DNA of 64,000 bases from Anaerolineales bacterium (GTDB taxonomy: Bacteria; Chloroflexota; Anaerolineae; Anaerolineales; E44-bin32), in assembly GCA_016927115.1 (NCBI GenBank), contig JAFGNH010000126.1, forward strand, positions 1 to 64,000. Direction: 5' to 3'. Below are positions 36,157 to 45,885 of the stretch, in pieces. A program made the translations under genes and the position numbers. Each line of letters starts with the position of its first letter. Within the stretch, counting starts at the first letter, position 1. The notes under the pieces were generated by a model. That model was not told where the DNA came from. It made no database searches and saw only the letters and a program-made list of their open reading frames with translations.

Positions 36157-37239
36157 TTATTCTGCTGGAGAGAATTCCCAGCGGGTTGTACCGGAATCAA
36201 GAATCATAGCTTTAAGGATGATCTCTGACTTGAACGGCGCGACCAGAAGCAGATCCTCGAATTGAGCGGGATCGCTGAGCAGTTCACCCTCGATAGAATT
36301 CTGCCATACCGGCTGATCGGTTTCCAGGCTGCGGACATAAATCTCGCCATTATTCGAAAGGATGACGATTTTTGTCTCGGTCAGCAGCGGGGTAGTGGCG
36401 ATGGCACCTTCCAACTTTGTTTTTTCAATCAGTTGACCGTTGTTGACGTCCACACTGAAAAAGTTCCCTTCCATGTCGCCAAAGTAGGCTACACCGTTCT
36501 GTACAGCAGGCGTCCCCCAGACCCAGCCTTCCGCATCGAAGCTCCAGAGAAGGGATCCGGTATCTTTAGCAAGGGCAATGACCTGGTTGCCGAAAGTCCC
36601 CGCGAGAAGGATATCCTCATAGAGGACTGGTGAATCAGGGATGGAAAAACCCGTGTCGTAGCTCCACGATTCCATACCACTCTCAAGGTCGATCGCATAA
36701 ATAGTGTGGTCGAGGGAGGTAACGTAGACACGTTCTCCATTGACAGCCGGTGCAGACCAGATAGCATGGCCGACAGCAAACCGCCAGATAATCGAACCAG
36801 TCTCCAGATCGAGGGCATATACAATGCCGTCTGCGCTTGGGGCGATAATAAGATCACCGGCCACGACTGCTGCGCCGATGAATCGATCTGAGGCGATATC
36901 AGCTGTCCACAGTACAGTTCCATTTGTTCCGGAAAGTTTATACACACTGTTATTGTATGTGCCCGCAATCAGGTTACCGTCAGGGTCGATTGCAGCAGGT
37001 GCATAGAATTGAATGTCGCGGTCAGGTTCTACCGGGAACTGCCAGAGGACAGCACCGGTGTCCGGGTTGATGGCGGACAGCTGGTTGTTGGATACGTAGA
37101 TGCTGTTTTCACTGACTGTAACCCCGGGCCAGCTTGTCGCTGTCATCAGGGAGCTGCCTCCGGAACAGCCGGCCAGCATTAATGCCAGGATCAAAAACAC
37201 CATAAAACGAATATGAGATTTTTGCAGTTTGTTTTTCAT
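36157..37239 (-). CDS. PQQ-like beta-propeller lipoprotein
   Basis: A 360-residue exported protein with lipobox LAGC near residue 25. The mature chain is a repeated beta-propeller of the PQQ-enzyme repeat type (GAVLWQFPVE, GTVLWTADI, GSIIWRFAVG, GMESWSYDTG, GSLLWSFDAEG). The tryptophan-docking repeat is regular over about seven blades. BamB has the same fold. The start at 37239 follows AGGAGT. Position between yidD and yidC suggests a helper in envelope protein assembly. Confidence 0.85.
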   Translation of the reverse strand: MKNKLQKSHIRFMVFLILALMLAGCSGGSSLMTATSWPGVTVSENSIYVSNNQLSAINPDTGAVLWQFPVEPDRDIQFYAPAAIDPDGNLIAGTYNNSVYKLSGTNGTVLWTADIASDRFIGAAVVAGDLIIAPSADGIVYALDLETGSIIWRFAVGHAIWSAPAVNGERVYVTSLDHTIYAIDLESGMESWSYDTGFSIPDSPVLYEDILLAGTFGNQVIALAKDTGSLLWSFDAEGWVWGTPAVQNGVAYFGDMEGNFFSVDVNNGQLIEKTKLEGAIATTPLLTETKIVILSNNGEIYVRSLETDQPVWQNSIEGELLSDPAQFEDLLLVAPFKSEIILKAMILDSGTTRWEFSPAE

Positions 37240-37249
37240 AGGACTCCTG

Positions 37250-37555
37250 TTATGGAACCGGATCATACCCGCCGCGGCAGAAAGGATTACAGCGAAGTAC
37301 ACGCCAGATCGACATCAGCCCGCCTTTCAGCAGGCCATGTTTGGCTATGGCTTCATAGCTGTAGTGGGAGCATGTGGGATAGAAGCGGCATGTGTTGACC
37401 GGGATGAACCGGGCTATTGTCAGTTGATACAGTCGGATCAGGATCAGGAAAGGAAACCGGGGCAAGTTTTGCAGAGTGAGCGGGACATCCTTTATGGATG
37501 GTTCGCTGTGGATTTCGGAAGGTACCCGGGTTTCAAATGTCAACTCTGGTTTCAT
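37250..37555 (-). CDS. yidD: Membrane protein insertion efficiency factor YidD
   Basis: A 101-residue protein with the YidD core [14 protein letters not shown], then [19 protein letters not shown] and [18 protein letters not shown]. YidD helps YidC-dependent insertion. The start overlaps the rnpA stop in an ATGA arrangement, so the shorter frame from 37555 was chosen. The N-terminal 30 residues before the core are poorly conserved. Confidence 0.93.
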   Translation of the reverse strand: MKPELTFETRVPSEIHSEPSIKDVPLTLQNLPRFPFLILIRLYQLTIARFIPVNTCRFYPTCSHYSYEAIAKHGLLKGGLMSIWRVLRCNPFCRGGYDPVP

Positions 37556-37896
37556 TCTTGTTTTTTTAAGATCCCTGAACGTCTGAGCAGTTCGTCTATA
37601 GCCTGCGACAGTGCGTTCCAATTTGTTTCGCATGTCCGCTTGCGTGCCAGCAGGATTATGTCGTTTCCTGACTCGATATCAGTAAGATGGCGGCGTATGC
37701 TTTCACGGAGCAGTCTTTTGGCTCTGTTTCGCTGGACTGCATTACCTGAAGATTTTCCAGCTGCGACACCGATTCGGATTCTGTTCAGTTCATTCTTCTC
37801 TACAATCAAAACAGCGAACGGGTGGGCATAGGACTTCCCAGTACGCCGCACCCGCTTGAAGTCTTTAGAGCTTGAAAGCCGATATCTGTGATTCAT
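37552..37896 (-). CDS. rnpA: Ribonuclease P protein component
   Basis: A 114-residue basic protein of normal length. It begins [20 protein letters not shown] and has the RNR motif variant [20 protein letters not shown], which contacts RNase P RNA. It follows rpmH by about 80 bp and overlaps yidD by 4 bases, the classic order rpmH-rnpA-yidD-yidC. Confidence 0.95.
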   Translation of the reverse strand: MNHRYRLSSSKDFKRVRRTGKSYAHPFAVLIVEKNELNRIRIGVAAGKSSGNAVQRNRAKRLLRESIRRHLTDIESGNDIILLARKRTCETNWNALSQAIDELLRRSGILKKQE

Positions 37897-37973
37897 CCAG
37901 GTGGATGGCTCTTTCCCCTGTAAGAATACTCCCGGTGCTTTTCAGGTTAGGAAAAGAATCTGATCCCGTAGAA

Positions 37974-38150
37974 TCAGGACTTCCAGTTAATCCGTTTGAC
38001 GTGATTATTCATCAGCACCGTCAGCTGTTTCCGGCCCTTATTCCGTCTGCGTTTGAGAACATCGCGACCACCACGGGTTTTCATACGGGAGCGAAAACCA
38101 TGCACTCGCAACCGCCGTCTGATTTTGGGTTGATATGTTCGTTTTGGCAT
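37974..38150 (-). CDS. rpmH: 50S ribosomal protein L34 with C-terminal extension
   Basis: A 58-residue L34 starting [20 protein letters not shown] with the standard [20 protein letters not shown]34 is usually 44-47 residues, so the tail after LTV ([13 protein letters not shown], 13 residues) is an addition. The start is at the usual MPKRTY, with AGGTG 7 nt upstream. It is the first gene of the rnpA operon and has a strong promoter. Confidence 0.93.
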   Translation of the reverse strand: MPKRTYQPKIRRRLRVHGFRSRMKTRGGRDVLKRRRNKGRKQLTVLMNNHVKRINWKS

Positions 38151-38192
38151 ATCCTTCACCTACTTTTCTGTCTAGTCTACCGATGCCGAGTG

Positions 38193-38220
38193 ATTATACC
38201 ATGCACTGCTGAACGGTCAA
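38193..38220 (-). promoter_or_regulatory. Strong promoter of rpmH-rnpA operon
   Basis: On the minus strand, -35 TTGACC (plus 38215-38220) and a perfect -10 TATAAT (plus 38193-38198) are separated by 16 bp. Confidence 0.8.
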
Positions 38221-38500
38221 TTGTAACCTGTTCCTATTAAATGTGTGAATCATTTGTAGTAACAGGATTCCGTAAATATCCATTCATTGATATTTAACCT
38301 GCTTTATGGGATGTTTACTGACAAATTAGTCAGGAACACTTACACTGAACTAGATAAAAAGAATCACTTGCTCCACTACAGCATGTGATCAGTCGGCAAA
38401 CAGATAAAAACACACATGCCCTGAATCTCGTCCCATTGTATGGCAGGTTTTGACCACACAGCGGGTAGAGCTTTGCAGGGCAAGGAAAAAGGCGGACTCT
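38221..38500. other. AT-rich divergent spacer with two inverted repeats
   Basis: Contains AAATATC/GATATTT (38274-38295, 8-base loop) and CTGAC/GTCAG (38318-38333). No DnaA box of the TTATCCACA type was found, so it is not called an origin even though rpmH is beside it. It is the likely site of the parA2 promoter. Confidence 0.35.
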
Positions 38501-39295
38501 ATGGCACGTGTATTGGCCATCAGTAATCAAAAGGGAGGGGTAGCGAAGACGACTACCTGTCTCTCGCTGGGCGCAAGCCTGGCGGCTGCAGGGCAGCAGG
38601 TGCTGGTGGTTGACCTTGATTCCCAGGCCAATCTTACGATGGCTGCAGGTTTTGACCCTGATCAGCTGGACGAGACAATTGTCGATCTGCTGATGGCGGA
38701 GATCGAAGAGCTTCCCTATGATCTAGATATGATACTCTGTACCACAACTGTGGAAGGGCTGCAGCTCCTGCCTGCGGATGTGCGGTTGGCCGGGCTTGAA
38801 CGAAGGTTGTATGAATACCCCGGTTATGAATATTTATTAAAAAAGATACTCCATAAGAAGAATCCCGACTATGACATGATTCTGCTTGATTGCCCACCAT
38901 CTCTGAGTGCGCTGACTTTGATGGCATTGAGTACAGCAGATGAGGTTCTCATTCCGGCCCAGTGTGAGTACTACGCAGCCAAAGGACTGGAACGGCTGCT
39001 GGAAATAGTTGAGGCTGTGCGTGAGAAAACCAACCCTGCTCTTTCTGCAGCCATCCTGCCTACCATGTACGACCAGCGAAATCGTATATGCAGAATGGTT
39101 CTGAATCAGCTGCAGCAAGGATTTCCGGAGATGGTGCTGGATCATCTGATCGGCATCGATACAAAACTCAGAGAGGCTCCAGCACTGGGAGAACCGATAA
39201 CAGTATATGCACCAAATACGAGAGCAGCTGAACAATATAACGCACTCGCAGCAGAAATTCTCGAAAATCATAAGAACACCAGGAAGGTTGTATGA
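38501..39295 (+). CDS. ParA-type ATPase dedicated to the CheW partner (ParC-like)
   Basis: A 264-residue ParA/MinD-family ATPase distinct from the chromosomal ParA of this window. It has the deviant Walker A NQKGGVAKTTTCLSLG, QVLVVDLDSQANLTM and Walker B YDMILLDCPPSLSALTLM. The start at 38501 lies after a GGCGG site and matches the ParA N-terminus. It overlaps the following CheW-domain gene by 4 bases. In Vibrio and Rhodobacter, ParA homologues (ParC, PpfA) position chemotaxis arrays, so a similar role is likely. Confidence 0.9.
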   Translation: MARVLAISNQKGGVAKTTTCLSLGASLAAAGQQVLVVDLDSQANLTMAAGFDPDQLDETIVDLLMAEIEELPYDLDMILCTTTVEGLQLLPADVRLAGLERRLYEYPGYEYLLKKILHKKNPDYDMILLDCPPSLSALTLMALSTADEVLIPAQCEYYAAKGLERLLEIVEAVREKTNPALSAAILPTMYDQRNRICRMVLNQLQQGFPEMVLDHLIGIDTKLREAPALGEPITVYAPNTRAAEQYNALAAEILENHKNTRKVV

Positions 39296-40188
39296 GCAGA
39301 AAACGGAAGTTAGAGGACGGTTTATCCAATCTGTTCTCTCCACAGAGTGAGGAAGAAGTATCCCGTTCCGGAAAAAAGAAGGACAGCGCCTCAGTGGACG
39401 GCAAGGAAGAAAAGGTTTCCGGGCGAAAACAGCGGTCCACTCTCGCGACTCCTGTGAAAAAGGAAAAGGAGTCGGAGCTGAAACCATCAAAGGGTAAAAA
39501 GGATCAGCCTCCTGATGCAGGGGAACAGCCGGCTGCAGTATCAGAGCGCACGAGTGTTCAATCTATCCCGGTCGATATTGAAGATGTGGTTAATAATGCT
39601 CCTCGGCCGCAGATACTGAAACCGGTTGAAGCTGACAGGGAAATTGTGACTGCAGCAGAAGAAGTACCGCATCTCCACAGCAAACAGCCCGCTGAAACAT
39701 CTGTCAAAGATCTTTACCAGCCTTCAGCCGGGGAAGAATCTATAATGGAAGAGGAAGCACTTGAAGCAGCGATGGAAAGGTATGTTATTTTTGATCTGGG
39801 AGATATCACCTTTGGGGTAGAGGTGAACTCTGTATTGACAATCATAAAAATACTGCCGATCTGCCCGATTCCCCATTCTGCGGATTATCTCTCCGGCCTG
39901 ATCAATTTACGAGGCCAGATCATACCCGTTCTTTGCCTGGGAAAACGTCTCGGTTTGCTGGATCGTCCTGAGACTGCGAACAGCAGGATTGTTGTGGTTG
40001 AACAGGAAAAACGCCTGTTTGGTTTTATCGTTGATTATGTCCGTGCTGTGGAGCAGATTCAAGTGGATTATATCAAAGAGCCATCACGGATGATGACCAA
40101 TGTGCGCAATGAGTATTTGAGTGGTATTGCCGAGACAGAGCATGGTCTGATTCTGCTGCTGGAGCTTCAACGGTTGCTGCAGCGGTAA
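39292..40188 (+). CDS. CheW-domain protein with ParB-like N-terminal peptide
   Basis: A 298-residue protein. Residues about 160-298 form a CheW domain (YVIFDLGDITFGVEVNSVL, YLSGLINLRGQIIPVL, RLFGFIVDYVRAVEQI). Residues about 20-155 are charged and disordered. The first 15, MSRKRKLEDGLSNLF, closely match the N-terminus of the ParB in this window (MSRKRGLGKGLDALI), which is the ParA-activating peptide. With the overlapping ParA gene it resembles the ParC/ParP arrangement, where ParP has a CheW-like domain. It probably tethers chemosensory arrays to the ParA gradient. No cheA or receptor gene is in the window. Confidence 0.85.
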   Translation: MSRKRKLEDGLSNLFSPQSEEEVSRSGKKKDSASVDGKEEKVSGRKQRSTLATPVKKEKESELKPSKGKKDQPPDAGEQPAAVSERTSVQSIPVDIEDVVNNAPRPQILKPVEADREIVTAAEEVPHLHSKQPAETSVKDLYQPSAGEESIMEEEALEAAMERYVIFDLGDITFGVEVNSVLTIIKILPICPIPHSADYLSGLINLRGQIIPVLCLGKRLGLLDRPETANSRIVVVEQEKRLFGFIVDYVRAVEQIQVDYIKEPSRMMTNVRNEYLSGIAETEHGLILLLELQRLLQR

Positions 40189-40212
40189 CGGCAATCTCTA
40201 AAGACATGAACC

Positions 40213-40253
40213 AAAACGGCAGAAGTCTGCGTTTGAGCTTCTGCCGTTTTCCT
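40213..40253. terminator. Bidirectional terminator between cheW-like gene and murA
   Basis: AAAACGGCAGAAG and CTTCTGCCGTTTT form a 13 bp stem with a 12-base loop, flanked by A and T runs. Confidence 0.9.
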
Positions 40254-40270
40254 TTGCTGCAAACAGCGGA

Positions 40271-41557
40271 TCATGCTTTGATGCGTTTGATATGTGCACC
40301 AAGAGCGGCCATTTTCTGGTCGATATTCTCATAGCCGCGCTCAATCTGGCCGATATTCCTGATTTCAGAGGTACCCTCCGCAGCCAGCGCGGCCAGCACA
40401 AGGGCCATGCCCGCGCGGATGTCCGGGCTGTCGAGCTTCTCACCGAGAAGATGGTTGGGCCCGAGGATGATACAGCGATGGGGGTCACATAAAGTTATCC
40501 GGGCTCCCATGCCGACAAGCTTGTCGGTGAAGAACATCCGGCTGGGGTACATCCAGTCGTGAAAAAGAGCCGTTCCCTTCGCCTGGGTGGCAACGACGAT
40601 CGCAATACTCATCAGGTCTGTAGGGAAACCTGGCCAGGGCATTGAAGTGATCTGTGGAATAGCGCCGCCAAGATCCGGCGTAATTTCCAGTTTCTGATCA
40701 GCTGAGATGATCAGGTCTTCCCCCTCAGTCTGCCATAAAACGCCAAGGCGTGAGAAGACCAGTTCGATCATATTGAGATAACGGGGTGCAGCATTCCGGA
40801 TACGCAGCGTACCGCCTGTGACAGCTGCAGCGCCTACAAAGCTGATGACTTCAAGGTAATCAGGGCCAATGGTATATTCCCCGCCATGCAGCTGATCTAC
40901 ACCTTCAATATGCAGTGTGTTGGAGCCGATCTGACGGATGTCCGCACCGAGGTGGTTGAGGAACTCACATAATTCCTGTATGTGAGGTTCGGAGGCTGCG
41001 TTATGAATGATGGTGCTCCCAGAAGCCGTTACAGCTGCCATGATTGCGTTTTCCGTTGCAGTCACGCTGGCTTCATCAAGAATTACATCAGCACCGTGCA
41101 GGCGGCCGGAGGTGCGCAGGCTGAATTCTCTTTCGCTGTACACAATGGCTGCTCCCATCGCTTCTAAAGCGAGGAAATGGGTATCCACCCGCCTGCGCCC
41201 GATTACATCCCCTCCGGGTGGTGGCAGCTCGATCTTGCCATATCTACCCAGCATCGGGCCGGCCAGAAGGATTGATGCCCGGATCTTGCGGCAGTGGTCA
41301 GGATCAAGGTCTGCCAGACGTACGTTACCCGCCTGAACTTTCCAGGAATGCGGGGCGATCTCGGTAATTTCGACGCCCAGACTCTCAAGAAGCATTTTCA
41401 TGGTCAACACATCACCGATCAGTGGCATATTGTGCAGGATTACGGGCTCGTCGGTGAGCAGGCAGGCGGTCAGCAGTGGAAGTGCGGCGTTCTTATTCCC
41501 CGAAGGAGTAATTTCGCCTGTCAGTTTATATCCGCCTTCAATAACGAATGTTTCCAT
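40271..41557 (-). CDS. murA: UDP-N-acetylglucosamine 1-carboxyvinyltransferase MurA
   Basis: A 428-residue enzyme for the first committed step of peptidoglycan synthesis, adding enolpyruvate to UDP-GlcNAc. The N-terminal METFVIEGGYKL and the catalytic lysine in SGNKNAALPLL are present. The mobile loop that carries Cys115 in E. coli reads PPGGDVIGRRRVDTHF, so residue 117 is Asp (codon at 41207-41209). Asp at this site keeps activity but removes the cysteine that fosfomycin alkylates, as in Mycobacterium and Chlamydia. The start at 41557 follows GGAGAG. Length is normal. Confidence 0.95.
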   Translation of the reverse strand: METFVIEGGYKLTGEITPSGNKNAALPLLTACLLTDEPVILHNMPLIGDVLTMKMLLESLGVEITEIAPHSWKVQAGNVRLADLDPDHCRKIRASILLAGPMLGRYGKIELPPPGGDVIGRRRVDTHFLALEAMGAAIVYSEREFSLRTSGRLHGADVILDEASVTATENAIMAAVTASGSTIIHNAASEPHIQELCEFLNHLGADIRQIGSNTLHIEGVDQLHGGEYTIGPDYLEVISFVGAAAVTGGTLRIRNAAPRYLNMIELVFSRLGVLWQTEGEDLIISADQKLEITPDLGGAIPQITSMPWPGFPTDLMSIAIVVATQAKGTALFHDWMYPSRMFFTDKLVGMGARITLCDPHRCIILGPNHLLGEKLDSPDIRAGMALVLAALAAEGTSEIRNIGQIERGYENIDQKMAALGAHIKRIKA

Positions 41558-41847
41558 GGCTCTCTCCAGGAGGAACAGTAATTTGAGCAATACCCGGTCT
41601 GGTATGCCCCAAGTCTAACATAGATAAAAGAATCCTCCATGCAATCTGTTTGAGGGCTGGATATGTATCCAATGAGCTCCGTTTTTATAACATTCAAACC
41701 TCTGGATCCGTCGTGTCAAGATGCAGGGGGGGGGCGCTTTCAGGTTTTTTTCAGGGAGCTTGTGGAGTGTCTTTCAGTCGTGCCCGGTTGTTGAAGTCTT
41801 TCTACGCGATCGCTATCCTGGGAATGGGAAGCGAAGAGGGGCTATGG

Positions 41848-41853
41848 TAAAAT
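41848..41853 (+). promoter_or_regulatory. Extended -10 for a probable leaderless transcript
   Basis: TGGTAAAAT (TG at 41845-41846, TAAAAT at 41848-41853) ends 8 nt before the GTG at 41862, so RNA would begin at the start codon. Confidence 0.4.
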
Positions 41854-41861
41854 AGGTGTTT

Positions 41862-42884
41862 GTGAATAATTCAAATGATGTGAAATTACTTCCACCTATG
41901 AGTGTGTTTTCTACCATCCGGAAAGGGCTGGATACTGTGGCTGCCTATCCGGAATTGGTCGTTCCACCAATCCTTCTGGACCTTTTTCTCTGGTTCGGGC
42001 CGCGGCTGACATCAAGAGCGCTATTCCAGCGGATAGCCGACCTTGTCTCTGAAAGCATCCGCACCGCGCCCACTCTTGATACAGAATTTTCACAGCAGAT
42101 GGCTGCACAGCTGGACCTTTTTATAGAGCTTGTTGGACAATTTGGTGAGCGTTTTAACATTTTCTGGGGGCTTTCCAATTTTCCAATTGCAGTACCGAGT
42201 TCAATGATCGGTATTCTACCTTTTCTCCCCGGGCGGATGCCGCTGGCAAACCCATTGGGGAGGCCAATGATTATTGAAATTCCGATGCAGATCCCGGCGA
42301 TAGTGCTTGTCAGCCTGCCCATCCTTGTTGTGGGAATGGGATTGGGAACGCTGTACCACCGTTGGATTGCAAGCAAAACAGATCAAGCTGAAGAATTGGT
42401 TCCTTTCTTTATAGGCTGGATTCGTGTGCTTCTGCTGGCAGCACTCCTGGGCTCGGTTGGATTTGTTCTGATGTTTGGCATTCTGTTCGTGGTCGGGCTG
42501 GTTAATCTCATTCTGGGGCCGCAGATCGGGATACTGGTAATGGGCCTTGGTTTCAGTCTGCTTCTGGGTGCTATCATCTATCTGTTTTTTACACCATATG
42601 CAATTATCCGTAACCGCCGGAATATTCTGATTGCAATGCTGGACAGCTTTAATATTGTCCGGATCAACATTATTGGAACGTTGTTTTACCTTTTAACGGC
42701 TGGCGGTTTGCTGCATCTGACAAACATGGTTTGGTTGATGCCTGAAGATGGATCCTGGTATACGCTGCTTGGTATTGTAGGTCATGGTTTTATCAGTTCG
42801 GTGTTAATTGCTTCAGGTTACATCTTTTATCAGGATCGGATGGTTTTTCTTGAGAACCTGAAAAAGAGACTATTCTCAGCGTGA
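41862..42884 (+). CDS. Polytopic membrane protein, unknown function
   Basis: A 340-residue protein with about six hydrophobic segments (notable are IPAIVLVSLPILVVGMGLG, LLAALLGSVGFVLMFGILFV and LLLGAIIYLFFTPYAII). It opens with STIRKGLDTVAAYPELVVPPILLDL. The pattern is like the glycerophosphoryl-diester-phosphodiesterase membrane-domain or DUF975-like proteins, but I do not claim a family. There is no Shine-Dalgarno. A GTG six bases earlier or the ATG at 41898 could also serve as start. gyrB follows after about 100 bp. Confidence 0.7.
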   Translation: MNNSNDVKLLPPMSVFSTIRKGLDTVAAYPELVVPPILLDLFLWFGPRLTSRALFQRIADLVSESIRTAPTLDTEFSQQMAAQLDLFIELVGQFGERFNIFWGLSNFPIAVPSSMIGILPFLPGRMPLANPLGRPMIIEIPMQIPAIVLVSLPILVVGMGLGTLYHRWIASKTDQAEELVPFFIGWIRVLLLAALLGSVGFVLMFGILFVVGLVNLILGPQIGILVMGLGFSLLLGAIIYLFFTPYAIIRNRRNILIAMLDSFNIVRINIIGTLFYLLTAGGLLHLTNMVWLMPEDGSWYTLLGIVGHGFISSVLIASGYIFYQDRMVFLENLKKRLFSA

Positions 42885-42976
42885 TTGATGCAATGCCTCT
42901 GGCCCCGGTTTGGACCATAAGCTGGTGCCTGAACGGGCGGAGAAAACTTCAAATTGCTCAATCTGAAGATAAATGA

Positions 42977-44914
<1,938 letters not shown>

Positions 44915-44988
44915 TGAATATTACAGGACCGGCAACAGTCAGGCAGATGCCGGGCTTTTCCGGTACTGTCCATACCCGGGAGACCGAT

Positions 44989-45015
44989 CACTACCCCGCC
45001 ATTGGCGGGGTAGTG
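44989..45015. repeat. Perfect 12 bp hairpin after gyrB
   Basis: CACTACCCCGCC, loop ATT, GGCGGGGTAGTG. It is very stable but has no T-run, so it may be a Rho-independent-like transcript end, an mRNA stabiliser or a repeat element. Confidence 0.6.
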
Positions 45016-45885
45016 GTTTACCGCTTTAACGGGTTGAGGACGGATACCCGAAATAAAAAACCACGATTCCTCGGGAGTACTAATCCGGTACGATGCAGGA
45101 AGTGTGGCTTTGTAACCGGGTTATGTTTGGGAAGGGTATAAGGCACCAGGCAGATCGCAGCCCCTGATTCTCTGCGAAAACCTGTGAAGGAAGGTCACAA
45201 CCTGCTGCTTCTGGAAAATAACGGAACCGTCTATTTTTACCAGGAGTCTATCTGTTCTGATGCTCTCTGGAAAAAAAGGAAGATCAGGGCCTTTTGGTCA
45301 AATCGCAGGCAGGCCTGGTGGGCTTGAGTTGATTCACTTGTCAAGTCAATATGCCGGGTTTGGGCTGGTAAAAGAGGTTGCTCGCTTCCTTATATAGCCA
45401 TGTTCTATTGTTGTTAACTGGAATTGCAGGGTTACGGGAAAGAGCCGGCAGGTCCGGCAGGCTGCTGACTGGTAGGAAGAAAGGGCTTTTGAGCTCTGGC
45501 AGTACGGGAGGGTAAAATATAAACAGTGAGGGAGTATTTGAAAAGAAATTTTTCATGAAATCGATAGGAATGATCCCTTGTTTCGTATATAGTATTATCA
45601 GTTATCTCTGTGAATTATGACGAACCAGATCAGATCGGAACATGTACAGGGGCGGATTTCTATTCGGGTTTTACCCTTTCCTGCTTCATGATTCTCATCG
45701 ACGACACTGTAAACCTGTCTGATCAGAGAGGCGGGACAGGTAATGAATCACTTTGGCTGCATGACAGAAAACACAGGAATTAGGGCAGATGTTTCAACAG
45801 TTATGGTGGAGGTGGTCAAACACGAAGCCATCTGCTACAATACCGAGCGTTCGAAGAATCCCGATTTCATGGTAAGAAGAGTATT
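45016..45885. other. 870 bp without recognised gene
   Basis: Long spacer between gyrB and the kinase gene. I see no tRNA, known riboswitch or gene with a good start, and no DnaA boxes. A TACAAT (45836-45841) could be the -10 of the kinase promoter. Confidence 0.45.

Noticed and set aside
38221..38500. Chromosomal origin next to rpmH
   Set aside because: No DnaA box cluster and no dnaA gene; only two short inverted repeats were found.
32082..38500. parS sites near parAB
   Set aside because: No match close to TGTTTCACGTGAAACA was seen by eye; the site may be outside the window.
45341..45556. 71-codon minus-strand frame in the spacer after gyrB
   Set aside because: Pro/Ser-rich chance-like translation, no start context.
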